DNA of 64,000 nucleotides from Pelagophyceae sp. CCMP2097 (lineage: Eukaryota > Sar > Pelagophyceae). The notes beneath the pieces were generated by a model. It did no database searches, was not told the DNA's origin, and saw only the letters and a program-made list of their open reading frames with translations. Below are positions 42,844 to 52,914 of this stretch, piece by piece. The position numbers and the translations under genes are program-made. Where the stretch lies: the NCBI GenBank assembly GCA_026770575.1, contig MU657170.1, forward strand, positions 10,240 to 74,239, in the 5' to 3' direction. The number at the start of each line of letters is the position of its first letter. Position 1 is the first letter of the stretch.

Positions 42844-43373
42844 NNNNNNNNNNNNNNNNNNNNNNNNNNNNNNNNNNNNNNNNNNNNNNNNNNNNNNNNN
42901 NNNNNNNNNNNNNNNNNNNNNNNNNNNNNNNNNNNNNNNNNNNNNNNNNNNNNNNNNNNNNNNNNNNNNNNNNNNNNNNNNNNNNNNNNNNNNNNNNNNN
43001 NNNNNNNNNNNNNNNNNNNNNNNNNNNNNNNNNNNNNNNNNNNNNNNNNNNNNNNNNNNNNNNNNNNNNNNNNNNNNNNNNNNNNNNNNNNNNNNNNNNN
43101 NNNNNNNNNNNNNNNNNNNNNNNNNNNNNNNNNNNNNNNNNNNNNNNNNNNNNNNNNNNNNNNNNNNNNNNNNNNNNNNNNNNNNNNNNNNNNNNNNNNN
43201 NNNNNNNNNNNNNNNNNNNNNNNNNNNNNNNNNNNNNNNNNNNNNNNNNNNNNNNNNNNNNNNNNNNNNNNNNNNNNNNNNNNNNNNNNNNNNNNNNNNN
43301 NNNNNNNNNNNNNNNNNNNNNNNNNNNNNNNNNNNNNNNNNNNNNNNNNNNNNNNNNNNNNNNNNNNNNNNNN
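42844..43373. other. Assembly gap (530 N)
   Basis: A run of N within the retroelement, between the gag C-terminus and the integrase. The Copia protease would be expected here. Confidence 1.
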
Positions 43374-44644
43374 CTTTTGACGTTAAAACCCCGCCGTCGA
43401 TAGACGACACCTCAAACACTGCCTTCGTCACCCACGAACGCCCGTAACCTGATGGCTGCAAATGCAACGCCTGCGACGGCTCCAAAGAAGACGGCGCCGA
43501 CGCTGCCGCGCCGACAGTATACGCCGTTGCGACGTTCGCCTTAGCAGTGTTGTGAAACCCTCTGCCCCCGGACCTGTTCGAGTCCCGCGGTTGTCGCGAG
43601 TCTCGGTTCGAGTCCCGCGGCTGTCGCGAGTCTCGGTTCGGATCCCGCGGCTGAGGTCGAAAAGACTGCGACGCATACTGAACCATTTTCTCGGCGTCTC
43701 GTAGGGAGATGCGCGAGTTTCCAGCCGTTGAGCCCTCGACGCCGCGCCGCTGCTGAATGCGACAATTCATGGGTCGGTGGCCAATCTGCTTGCAAAACGA
43801 ACATAATAAAGCGACGTCGCTGGATAACGGTGGGCAAGCGGGTCGGCCGCACCAAGGCAGCTCCTTGTGTCCCCACGCCGCCGCACGCAGAGCATATCGG
43901 TAAATCGTGTACCTGGACCGCCGACGCTGGCTCGTTTTGAGCTGCGACGGCTTTTACACCCGCTGGCGGAGAAGCCGTCGACAAAATGCCCGACGTCCGG
44001 CAAAACACGCCGAGCTCGCGGTAAAGATTGATCAGCGGAATCGTCTTGTCGAGCGTCCAGCGAAGATGCAGAGACTTGTACGCTGAACCAGCCCTTTCCG
44101 TCGAAATTGCGTCGACAAAAGTGCTGCGCGCGTCGTCAGCAGACGGTTGCGCGATGCCGACGAGGTAAATGTGCTCGGAGTGCAGGTCGTGGTGCGTCTT
44201 GAAGTTCGAGACGTTGAGATTGTAGAGCTTCTTGGAAGGCGCTTCTCCCTTGTAGCGCATGTTGAGCTCCGCGAGGGCCGTCGGCGCATCCGTTGCAGCG
44301 TCGACGGCGTGGCGCGCGGCGCCCTTTATCACTTGGCGTAGAACTCGCATAAGTAGCTGCGACGCGCCCGAGTCCGAAGCTACAAAACGGAAGTGGCCCA
44401 TTTCGTCAGCGAATGAGGACGTGTTGTCGGCAATGTCCTGCAATAGGCGCGCTAAGTCGCGTGCGTCTCTGTCCACGTCGCCGCTAGGGTCGAAGGGGTT
44501 AACGACCGACACCGCGCGCTGAAAGTTCTTCTCGAGCGTGTCATACTTCGACAGGCGGCCAAATTCAAGTTTGCGCGGCGTCTGCAGCGGGCTCGGCGGG
44601 AGCGGCGGCAAAGGCGTCTGATCGAATGATGGCGGCGTCGCCAT
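43374..44644 (-). pseudogene. Copia gag, frameshifted
   Basis: The N-terminal part (MATPPSFDQTPLPPLPPSPL..) shows the UBN2-like gag fold typical of Copia elements (LLQDIADNTSSFADEMGHF, FVDAISTERAGSAYKSLHL). A CCHC zinc knuckle, CSFCKQIGHRPMNC (C-x2-C-x4-H-x4-C), is encoded near 43770-43810 but in a different frame. An indel within the G-run around 43880 therefore separates the two parts. An Arg/Asp/Ser repeat (RDSNRDSRQP) follows the knuckle. The frame runs into the N gap. Confidence 0.8.
43572..43660. repeat. 30-bp tandem repeat within Copia gag
   Basis: GTTCGAGTCCCGCGGTTGTC and its neighbour GCGAGTCTCG repeat about 2.5 times. On the minus strand they encode DSNRDSRQPR units next to the zinc knuckle. 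Confidence 0.8.
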
Positions 44645-44733
44645 CGATGCAAAGTACTGCGTATCAGAGCAGTGGTAATGATAGACCCATAACCAGAGAT
44701 AGCCACTGTCTTAGATTATGATTAGGAATCCTA

Positions 44734-44896
44734 GTGGCTGGGGAGAATAGAAGACCGGACTTAATGGCGCACAGAAAACTTTTTTCATAGGGCGTTTACG
44801 ACCATTCTAATTGCATTTGCGCGCAACAGTGGGGATTTGACTGGTTATCTTTCGGCCTGACAAAATTTAATCCGGTTTTCTATTCTCCCCAGCCAC
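44734..44896. repeat. Fold-back element with 26-bp inverted arms
   Basis: Arms at 44734-44759 and 44871-44896 are reverse complements with 25 of 26 matches, separated by 111 AT-rich bases. It is MITE-like in size (163 bp), just upstream of the gag start. The 11-bp palindrome TAGGAATCCTA next to the left arm (44723-44733) also occurs at 58-68 inside the fold-back element at the window start. Confidence 0.75.
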
Positions 44897-45075
44897 TTTA
44901 ATTTTATTATTATTATATTTTTAAATTTACTAGTATTAGGCGAGTTAGAATGGGACGGACATCCCGGAAAGGATCGGTCCGTTGGGTAAATATCCGTGAG
45001 GATCCACGGGAACGCTCTCATTGTTCCTGAAGAACGGGCCGACTTTCCTAACGGACCTTAAATAAGGATTACTAT

Positions 45076-45092
45076 GGCTCCCTTCGGGAGCC
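45076..45092. repeat. Perfect 7-bp hairpin
   Basis: GGCTCCC-TTC-GGGAGCC, immediately before the WD40 C-terminal fragment. It could be the edge of the inserted DNA or chance. Confidence 0.5.
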
Positions 45093-45097
45093 TGGAA

Positions 45098-45162
45098 TAA
45101 GCAAGCGCGTCGTGACGTCGAGCGAGGACAAAACGGCGCGGCTCTGGGACGCCGCAGCCTAG
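45098..45162 (+). pseudogene. Orphan C-terminal WD40 blade
   Basis: SKRVVTSSEDKTARLWDAAA followed by TAG is a textbook last WD40 blade with no gene upstream; AT-rich mobile DNA ends immediately before it. Together with the N-terminal fragment at 37540-37790 on the same strand, it may be the other half of a WD40 gene split by later insertions. Confidence 0.6.
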
Positions 45163-45446
45163 GGGTTCCTACGTAACACTTTTGAAGACTTGTGATGGTT
45201 TAATCTGTCGTCCGGTGCGCGTCGGATCGCGAGGCCGAGGGTCGAAAGAGAGAGGTGTTCGCCTCTGGCGTGGCGCGCGCGTCTTCGGGGCGCTCCGGCG
45301 CGGAACGTTACTGCTTGGGACTTGATCAAGTCTTTGTCTTTACAGAGCGTGCGGGATTTGATCAAGTCCTCTGATCGGTGATTAGCCCAGCTTGAAGAAG
45401 CGCCGTGCCTCGCGACGCCGGCGCGCGGCGCCAACGGCCCGGGGCC

Positions 45447-48400
45447 ATGGCGGACGACAAGGTCGACGGGCTCTACACCAAGCTCTACCTCTACGTCACG
45501 GCGCGCGCGCCGCGTCGGGCCCTGGAGCGAGAGGCAGGAAAAAGTCGACCAACATCCATAATGCATCTCCGGCGCTTTCCGGCGGGGGCGCCCGCCGCTC
45601 GACGGTGGCGGGGGTCCTTTGCCGGACCCGCGCCGGACCCCGGCGGGGCGCCGTCGAAGGCGGCGCGGCGCGGTCGGAAGGGTTCCGGCTGGCGTCCGCG
45701 ACCAGCACCTCGAAGGACCCCAACCGTTGGCGCCCCGCGCGCGCCGCGCACGTCGCGCGGCGGCCCGCGGCTTGCCCCGGCAGGGACCGGCCCGGCGGTG
45801 GCCGGCCCGGTGGGACCGGCCCGCGGGCGATGGGAAAGCCATCGGTCGGGGAAAGAGCGGGGAGCTCCACTGCCTCTGACGCGCTCTCTGACGCGCTTGG
45901 TAGGCCAAGACGCTGCGCGGGCAGACGGTGCACGTCTCCGCGTCGTCGTCGTCTTCTTCGCTGGACGGGGCGGCGATTCCGTTGGTCACGTCGCCGTCGG
46001 AATGGCCCGTCTGGCGGACTTTGACACCAATCATCGTCTCGCGCGGCGTCGCGCACCACTACCACTACTCGCTCGGCGCCGGCCAGGCGGGCGCCCAGCC
46101 AGAGGCCGACGCCGCGAGGTGCGCCGAGGGGGCGAGGCGCCGAGGGGACGACGTCGACGCGGCATGAAGCATCTAGGGTCGTTGTGGCGGCCGAGGCGGA
46201 GATGCACGTGCGCGACGTCTTCGGGTGCTTCGACGAGGCGGACGACGTCTACGCGCAGGTTAATGAGGCGATGCTTCTTCAAAGGACCGACTCTTCAGAT
46301 CTGGAGCCAGTCTTCAGTCGGGTCATGATTTGCTGTTACCATCTCCCCGTCCGAGTCTTCAAGGTCGAGGGCCAGTGGCGCGCCGTCTGGGGCGAGTCGT
46401 TGATCGCGCGCACGGAAGGGAGCATCGCGGACGAGACTGAAGCCATGTGGTGCGTCGTGCCTTGAATGCCTCGCAAAGAGCCCTTGCTCTCCGAGAGCGC
46501 TTGAAAGAGGATGATCCCTCGAGGACACGCTCCGGGAGCAAGGACATAGGCTCGGCACGGTCACCCCGGAGGGCGGCGAGACTCTCAGCTGCGACGACGA
46601 GGCCGAGATTGAAGCCTGCCTGGCGCCGATGCGCTGCGTCCCCTTGTTCTCGGAGCACGCGACTTTGGCATATCAGGGTTTCTGCAAGCAAGTGCTGTGG
46701 CCTTCGTTCCACAACGTCGACATGTTGGACCAGTCTGGCGCCTGCTGGAAGGCCGACGTTGCCGACCCGGCGGAGAAGTGGGACCAGGCCGCGACGGGGG
46801 CGGCGTGGTGGTCGGCTTATGAGCGGATGAATAACGATTTCTGCGACGCTTTACTCAAAATTGTCAAGGAAGGTGACACTGTCTGGGTTCACGACTATCA
46901 CCTCATGCTCCTCCCTTCGCTCCTCGCGGAAGCGGCCATGTTCCGTGCCGACGCCGCGACGGTGCGCAGGAAAGCGCGGATCGTCTTTTTCCTGCACATT
47001 CCATTTCCGACTTCGCAAATCTTCCGCTCATTAATCCGCGGCGGCGAACTCTTGCACGGCGTCGCGGGCGCCGACGTCGTCGGGTTCCACGTCTTCGACC
47101 ACGCGCGGCATTTCCTCAACGCGTGCAAGAGATTGATGGGCCTTCTTCCGAAATCCGTCCAGGGAGGCATCACGGGCGTCGAATACAAAGGACGGACGGT
47201 CATGGTCGTCGTCCGGCACGTCTCCATCGAGCCAGAAGTGGTCACCGCCGCTTTGGAGTCGGAAGAGACGGCGGATGCGGCTTGCCGATTAGTGGCCTCG
47301 CTCGAAGAGAACGGCTCCGGGGGACGCCCCTTGCTCCTCGCCTCGATCGACTCCTGCCAGCGCTTGTCCGGCATCGCGCTCAAGCTCGCCGCATACGAGC
47401 GATTCCTGAACGAGTGCGTATCTTCTCCGGTTGGCCCTGAAACTGACATGACAAGTGCGCGTAGGTCGCCGCACTGGGTCAATCAAGTCGTTTTGGTCCA
47501 GTACGCGACGCGCGGCTCTACGCGCCTGGAAGACGAGCAGCGCACTTCTGCGGAGCTGGTGAAGATCGTGGACAGAATCACCGCCATCTACCCGGGTTCC
47601 ATCCTGTACAAGGAGCTCCCAACTTCGGCCGTCAAGCTGACAGAAAGACTCGCGCTATGGCAACAAGCCACCGTCTTAGTGGGCACGGCCATCCGCGAGG
47701 GCCACTCTTTGGCGCCCTTTGAGTACGTCCTCGCGCGAAGGGCGCGGCCGGGCGTCGTTTTGGCGTCGGAATTCTCAGCGACCGCGTCGCTCTTGAACGG
47801 CGCCGTGCGTTTGAACCCCTTTGACGTCGCGGACACCGCCGGCGCCTTCGACACCGCCCTGGGCATGCCCGCGGCGGAGCGCGCGGCGCGGCACGCGCGC
47901 GACCTTCCATACGTGCTCTCGAGGCCGCGCGCGACCCGTGTCTGGCGCACCGCCTTGAGAGGGCATCGAGGTCGCTGCGGGTCATCTGTGCGGCGGCGGG
48001 CGGCGAGAGAGTGATTATGATCCACCCTGCTTGCGATGCCGTCACTCGCGCGCAATGCCGAGCATCTCAATGCCTTGTTGAGGATTCCATCTTGAAGATT
48101 TGACCTAGGTCTGGAAAGTGGACGCGGGATATCTTGAAAGACATGTGGCTCGTCAACCGCCAGAAGCGCGTCTGCCCGGACGGCGACGAGGCGCACGCCG
48201 TGATCCCGTTGAACATGGAGGCGCTGAAGCGCGCGTTTACAAATGCAAAAAGAAAGGTCCTTGTTTTCGATTTCGGCGGCACTCTGGTGAAGAAGGGCCC
48301 GCCCATGGGCATCTACCACAAGCGCAACCTCGGCCCGAGCCTGCTGCTGAACTCGCAGTCCACGGACCATCTGGTTTGTTCGACGTCGGTCAAGGCTCTC

Positions 48401-49936
48401 AAGGTATGCCACGCCATGAAAATACCACAAAATACCAACAAATCCCCGCACGCTAGGCTGTCGCGAGCATATCCAACCCAGACCGCCAATGCGCCCTCGA
48501 GGACGGCGAGGCGCCGGTTGTGGAAGAAGCTGAATACCCTCATGCTCTGCCGGAAGCTTTATCAGCGGCTCTGTCCAAGCTTTGCCAAGACGACGCGACG
48601 ACCATCTACGTCGTCTCCGGCGCGACCATGCACGCTTTGACTTCTTCTCTCGGAGAATGGCCGAAGATCGGCCTGGCGGCGAACAACGGGCTGTGCTACG
48701 CGCGGCCGCAGCAGGCGTGGGACAAGAAGCGAAATTTCGACTTTTATGATTACGGGACCGACTGGGAGCACGTCAAACGCGTCGCGCTGCCCATCTTCCG
48801 CCGGTATACGGTAAGCGGGGGGAGCCTCGACCTTTGTACGGCGTCCTCCCTTTGCAAGCCTCGAGCCGAATCATCACGGTCCGTTTAGGCTCGGACCAAC
48901 GGCAGCGAGATCTTGGCAAGGGAGCCGGGCATCGCCTGGTCGTATTACCGGTCGGACCCGGAGTGGGGCCGGATCCAGGCGGCGCAGGTGATTGGGGAGC
49001 TGGAGCGCGAGCTGGCGCCGTTGGACGTGGTGGTGCATCAATTCGACGGGATGATCGAAATGGCCTTGAGCAGCGTCTTGGCAAACGGAGAGGGCCTTTC
49101 CTGGGGATGATTCTGTCACTGGGGCCTCTTTATCTCGTCAAAGGGACTCTGTCGTTGGGGCCTTGTCATTGGGGCCTTGTCAAAGGGGCTCTTGCCACGG
49201 GGAACTCGTGACTGGGACCTTTTCACAGGGTTCTCGTCACAGGGTTCTTCTCACAGTTGTCACGGGGACCTTGAGGACCTTGCCATATGAGCCTTGTCCC
49301 AGGGTCCTCGTCGCAGGATTCTTGTCGCAGGGCCCTCGTCGCAGGGCCCTTTGATAGGGACCTCATAAGGACCGTATTCTAGGGACCTAGGGCACGGGCC
49401 TATGCCGCCCTTTCCAAGGGACGTCGTCACCTCAGGGCCTTTGTCGCAGGGTCCAAGGGACTTTTAAGGAATACCACGCTGTTGGTAGGTGCCGAAGCGG
49501 GCGCACAAGGGAAACGTGGTCAAGGAGATCCTCCGCGAGGCCTCTGCGCCGTCGCCGGGCGACGCCGAGGGCGTCCGGCCCGACTTTATCCTCTGCTGCG
49601 GCGACGGCCTCGGCGACGAGAAGATGTTCTCGTGCGTTGAAGGCGTGCGCTCGTCTGCATGGACGAAAAAGACCAAATCGGGTTTTATCACCAAAACCCC
49701 GCTCGCTTCTAGGTCCGTCTACTCTTCCCTGGCCGACGCGACGGCGCAAGAGTACGCGACGCAGCACACGTTCACCATCACAGTCGGCAAGAAACCCTCA
49801 CGAGCGCTGTTCTACCTCCGCGACCACGCGTGAGTATTCAATGTGCCTTTTTGCATTCTGCAGCGCCGACGCTGCTTCTAGGCACGTCGTCGAGACGCTG
49901 ACGTACCTCGCGAGCGACGACGCCGCGGGCCAATAG
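45447..49936 (+). CDS. CBM20 - trehalose-6-phosphate synthase - phosphatase fusion, with degenerate active sites
   Basis: Exons: 45447-45500, 45904-46118, 46177-46449, 46550-about 47955, about 48112-48403, 48457-48810, 48889-49062, 49489-49829, 49864-49936. Exons 1-2 encode a CBM20 starch-binding domain (KLYLYVT|AKTLRGQTVHVSAS, PLVTSPSEWPVWRT, HHYHYSLG). A GT20 trehalose-phosphate synthase domain follows: VMICCYHLPVRV, DTVWVHDYHLMLLPSL, FFLHIPFPTSQIFRSL, GFHVFDHARHFLNA and EGHSLAPFEYVLARR. The C-terminal third is a HAD trehalose-phosphatase-like domain: VLVFDFGGTLV, IYVVSGATMHAL and CGDGLGDEKMF. Key residues are changed: DxDGT has become DFGGT (second Asp lost), SGR has become SGA, NRLP has become YHLP, and the usual R..K of the donor site reads IDSCQRLSG. 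The protein may therefore be a regulatory pseudoenzyme. Introns 1 and 7 are best read with GC donors. The exon 4/5 border is uncertain. Confidence 0.9.
49090..49480. repeat. Intronic degenerate repeat in the TPS-TPP gene
   Basis: GGGGCCTTGTCA-, GGGTTCTCGTCACAG- and GGGACCTTG-type units repeat through the 426-bp intron 49063-49488. Confidence 0.75.
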
Positions 49937-50038
49937 CGGACCAAGAGACCCGCGCGGCCCCGCGGCCCCGCGGCCCCGCCGCCCGGCCGGCGGCGCGGCC
50001 GCGGCGCGTTCTTGTCCGGCCCTTCTGCGGACGCGGGT

Positions 50039-51565
50039 TTAACAGTCCAATGTCCAGTGCTTTGCGCGGGTCCCGAGAGCCGGCGGCGAAGCGGAGGCCC
50101 CGACACGAGTCGGACCCCAAAGAGTAGCAAAAAAATCCTTTTGGACTTTTGAAGCAAAGTCGCCGCCGTTGGGCGCGGCGTCTCGTTGTGAGGTTCCTGA
50201 AGCGAGGTCCGCCTCGAGCGTGAAGAGCGTGTTCAGTCGTCCCTTGCATCCTCGAGCAGCTCGGTCGTCGATAGTTCTACTTCGGCGCCACCACCCACCT
50301 AACAACCGCCCGATCCGGGGCCGTCTTCCCGCGTCGAGCCGCACGGCCATGAGCGACGCGCGCGCAGTCCCCAAGGCTGGGCCGGGCGCGAACTCGAGCA
50401 TCGCCACGTCGAGGAGCTCCGTCGTGGCCAACGCCGTTACTGATGAGTCCCCCCCGCCGATGATGAGGACGTGCTGTGCGTCGACGGCCACGGCTGGACA
50501 TCCGCAGCGTGCCGAGCCCATCGACGGGCCGGGCGCGAATGCCATGGTCCGGACGTCGAGGATCTCCGTCGTATCCAAACATTTATGCTCTGAACCCGAA
50601 TGTCCGCCGACCACCAATACGGCCGCGCATCTGCAGCGCGGAATGGCCATGCTGGGCCCCTGCGAAAAGGTCATGGTGTCCAGGCTGAGGATTTCCGTGC
50701 TCGACAGTAGAGTAAATAGAGGCGCGTCGACGAGTGCGACGGCGCAACCGCCAACGACGAGGATCCTGCGAGCGTCGAGTGCTACTGCGGCACAATTGCA
50801 CCGTGGCGATAGCATATTCGGCCCTGGCGTGAGCGTGAGCGTCGTCAGGTCAAGGATCTCCGTCGTGTTCAAATTAGTACCATTGTGGCCGCCCACGACG
50901 AGCACGCGGTTCGCGTCCATCTGGACGGCCGCGCATCCGATCCGCCCCATGAGCATGCCGGGCCCAGCTGTAAAGGCCATCGTCTGCGTGTCGAGCACTT
51001 CTGTCGTTAACCCGCCGCAAAACACTAGGACACGCCCTCCGACAGACACGGCAGCGCACTCTGCACGTCCGACGAGCATCGATGGGCCCGGTCGGAACGT
51101 CGAGCCGTTGGTCCAGGGCCGCACGCCGAACACGGCGGCCTCGAGGCCAAAGTAGTCGAGTTCCTGCGCCAGCGCTTGCTGCGCGGCCTCGGGTAATAAG
51201 CGCATCGCCCTCTGCATGCGCGGGCCGTCGGGAGGACCGCCGCGAAGAAAGTCGAGGAGCATGCCGAAGCGCTCGCCGTCGCGGTCGATGAAGATGGAGC
51301 CGTCGTCGGCCGGCTGCAGCATTGAATCACAGCGGCCGAACATGCGGCCGAGCATCGAGTCTTCGACCTTTGTCAGCACGTCGAGAGACGTCTCGAAGCG
51401 CGCGCCTCCCACGTTGAGCTTGACGACGCAGTCGGGCGGGGGTGTCGCTGCGCGCATGCGCGCCTTTTCTTCGACAATCTCGGCGCGGTCGCGCTTGACG
51501 GCCAAGCGCTTCTCCTCGAGCTCGTTTTCTCTGCGCGCGCGCATCTCGTCGACTTGCTTCATCAT
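50039..51565 (-). CDS. KCTD-type BTB (T1) - Kelch protein
   Basis: A 508-aa frame with a possible additional 5' exon. A coiled-coil lead (QVDEMRARRENELEEKRLAV) precedes a potassium-channel-tetramerisation-type BTB domain (VKLNVGGARFETSLDVLTKV, DGSIFIDRDGERFGMLLDFL). About five Kelch repeats of about 48 aa follow, of the form RCxCAAV-RxLVVGG-TEILD (RILVVGGCAV, AAVLVVGGHSGSEHKC, HVLIIGGGDSSV). BTB-Kelch proteins are usually Cullin-3 substrate adaptors. Upstream on the same strand, a GT-AG intron (GTGAGC..TCGCAG, about 51618-51660) would join SALVERAFDAEK to AQLAKDRQALQDDRAA in frame with the Met at 51565, so the true start is probably further 5'. It is convergent with TPS-TPP (102 bp apart). 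Confidence 0.85.
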   Translation of the reverse strand: MMKQVDEMRARRENELEEKRLAVKRDRAEIVEEKARMRAATPPPDCVVKLNVGGARFETSLDVLTKVEDSMLGRMFGRCDSMLQPADDGSIFIDRDGERFGMLLDFLRGGPPDGPRMQRAMRLLPEAAQQALAQELDYFGLEAAVFGVRPWTNGSTFRPGPSMLVGRAECAAVSVGGRVLVFCGGLTTEVLDTQTMAFTAGPGMLMGRIGCAAVQMDANRVLVVGGHNGTNLNTTEILDLTTLTLTPGPNMLSPRCNCAAVALDARRILVVGGCAVALVDAPLFTLLSSTEILSLDTMTFSQGPSMAIPRCRCAAVLVVGGHSGSEHKCLDTTEILDVRTMAFAPGPSMGSARCGCPAVAVDAQHVLIIGGGDSSVTALATTELLDVAMLEFAPGPALGTARASLMAVRLDAGRRPRIGRLLGGWWRRSRTIDDRAARGCKGRLNTLFTLEADLASGTSQRDAAPNGGDFASKVQKDFFATLWGPTRVGASASPPALGTRAKHWTLDC

Positions 51566-51810
51566 GGCCGCGCGGTCGTCTTGGAGCGCCTGCCGGTCTT
51601 TTGCGAGTTGGGCCTGCGAAAAAGGCTCGCAGCGCGCAAAATTGCTTTCGGCTCACCTTTTCGGCGTCGAAGGCGCGCTCGACGAGCGCAGAGGCTTGCC
51701 CCCGAGTGCGTCTGCCGTCTCGAACGTCCGCCCTTTTTCACATGCACACGCGGTGCAATCGCCAAAATAATCCCGGGATCGAATATTAAAATTTTCGAAT
51801 CCAGAACATT

Positions 51811-52590
51811 TTAGCGCGCTCGGTGCGGCGCCGCGCGCGGGTTGTGCATGGCGTAGCCGACTGCGGCGCCGATGGCGCCGCCGAGGATGTGCGCCGACTG
51901 CGAGATTGCGTCGTGGCTTGTTGCCGCTCGTAACTCGCCGAAGAGATGGCCGCCCGCGACGAGCAATGCCGTGATGGGCACCTCCTTGTGTCGAACATTG
52001 GTAAACGGCGCGAGCGAGATGAAGAGGAACGCCGTCGACGAGGCGCCCATCAGCGCATCGCCGCTCGCCAGGCAGTGCGCTGCACCAGTAGCAAAGGCGG
52101 CGAGGAGCATGATGCCCAAAAGAAGCGCGCTGCCGTACTTTTCCTCCAAACCCGGGCCGAGGAGGAGCAAGACGCCGGCGTTGCCGCGGAAGTGGGACCA
52201 GGAATCGTGGCCGAGGACGTGGGCAAAGAGGCGCCACAACGTTAAAACGTCGCATTTGGAGAGGGACCACGGCGGCGCAGAAAAGTAATAACGCACCAAC
52301 GCTTGAGGCAGCAGAGCGTAGGGCAGCGCCGCCGAAAAGACGAAGACGAGCACTGCTGGCGAGTTGAACCGCAGTTTTAAAGACGTCCGCGGGACTTCCA
52401 AACTCAATTCGCCCAGGTGCCGAAGCCGCAAATCGAGCGCGTTCGAGGCGGTGCCGAGCGCGGCCGAGGCGGCGCCGTAGTAGGCCTCACAGCTCGAGCG
52501 CCGAGGCTTTGATACGCCGAGCGCCGCCGACGCGGCGCCGATGTAGGCCTCACAGCTCGAGCGTCGAGGCTTTGAGGCGCGGCCGCCCAT
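51811..52590 (-). CDS. Rhomboid-family intramembrane serine protease
   Basis: 259 aa from the Met at 52590 (MGGRASKPRRSS). The frame is open further upstream but looks non-coding there. Six hydrophobic helices carry rhomboid signatures: LWRLFAHVLGHDSWSHFRGN (the WR and H-x3-N of L1/TM2), GLEEKYGSALLLG, the nucleophile motif GASSTAFLF (usually GxSG; Ser retained, following Gly replaced by Ser) and AHILGGAIGAAVGY with the catalytic His. It is therefore probably an active protease. The N-terminus carries a duplicated about 20-aa unit (SKPRRSSCEAYxGAASAALG), a 60-bp DNA repeat. It is divergent from the GTPase gene (324 bp between starts). Confidence 0.85.
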   Translation of the reverse strand: MGGRASKPRRSSCEAYIGAASAALGVSKPRRSSCEAYYGAASAALGTASNALDLRLRHLGELSLEVPRTSLKLRFNSPAVLVFVFSAALPYALLPQALVRYYFSAPPWSLSKCDVLTLWRLFAHVLGHDSWSHFRGNAGVLLLLGPGLEEKYGSALLLGIMLLAAFATGAAHCLASGDALMGASSTAFLFISLAPFTNVRHKEVPITALLVAGGHLFGELRAATSHDAISQSAHILGGAIGAAVGYAMHNPRAAPHRAR

Positions 52591-52914
52591 CGCGTCGCCG
52601 CGGCCGAGCCGGAGGCGGGCCGTTGAAGCGGTCGGCCCCAACTGGAGCCCGCGGTCCCGAGGGCACGCCGGCACCGCGACTCGACTAACGCGCTCGGAGA
52701 AGCGCAACAATCGCCGAAAAGCCGAGACCGAAATCGATATCGACGAAATTCGACTCTGCGGCGCGGCGGAGGACTCGATTTCGGCAGGGCGGCGGCGGCG
52801 CCGCATCCCGAGGGCCTTCGCGGCTCGAGCGCGGCCTTTGAACGCCGGAGCTTCCAACGCTGGAGCTTTGAACTTCGGGTCGTCTGAGCGACCAGCTGGG
52901 TCGTCGACCGCGCC

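Larger units (their letters stand above)
39461..44644 (-). mobile_element. Degenerate, 3'-truncated Ty1/Copia-type retrotransposon
   Basis: Read on the minus strand the order is gag - (gap) - integrase - reverse transcriptase - RNase H, the Copia order. gag starts at ATG 44644. The copy is broken: a frameshift in gag near 43880, a frame change between integrase and RT near 41150, an in-frame TAG at 39922-39924 between RT and the RNase H part, and an RNase H domain that ends abruptly at about 39461 against the FG-GAP gene. No LTR pair is detectable. 530 unknown bases cover the expected protease region. Confidence 0.9.
44645..45097. other. AT-rich 5' flank of the retroelement
   Basis: Contains the fold-back element, a TTATTATTATT run and a short perfect hairpin. 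It may include the remains of a 5' LTR/leader, but no second copy is present in the window to define an LTR. Confidence 0.4.

Noticed and set aside
44655..44690. GTACTGCGTATCAGAGCAGTGGT resembling a cDNA-library (SMART-type) adapter or a retroelement primer-binding site
   Set aside because: The order of blocks differs from the known adapter, and the tRNA-like part is in the wrong orientation for a minus-strand element's PBS. Too weak to claim either.
37800..45097. AT-rich islands at 37.8-38.15 and 44.65-45.1 kb as an LTR pair of the Copia element
   Set aside because: No sequence similarity between them by eye, and the FG-GAP gene lies between the left island and the truncated element.
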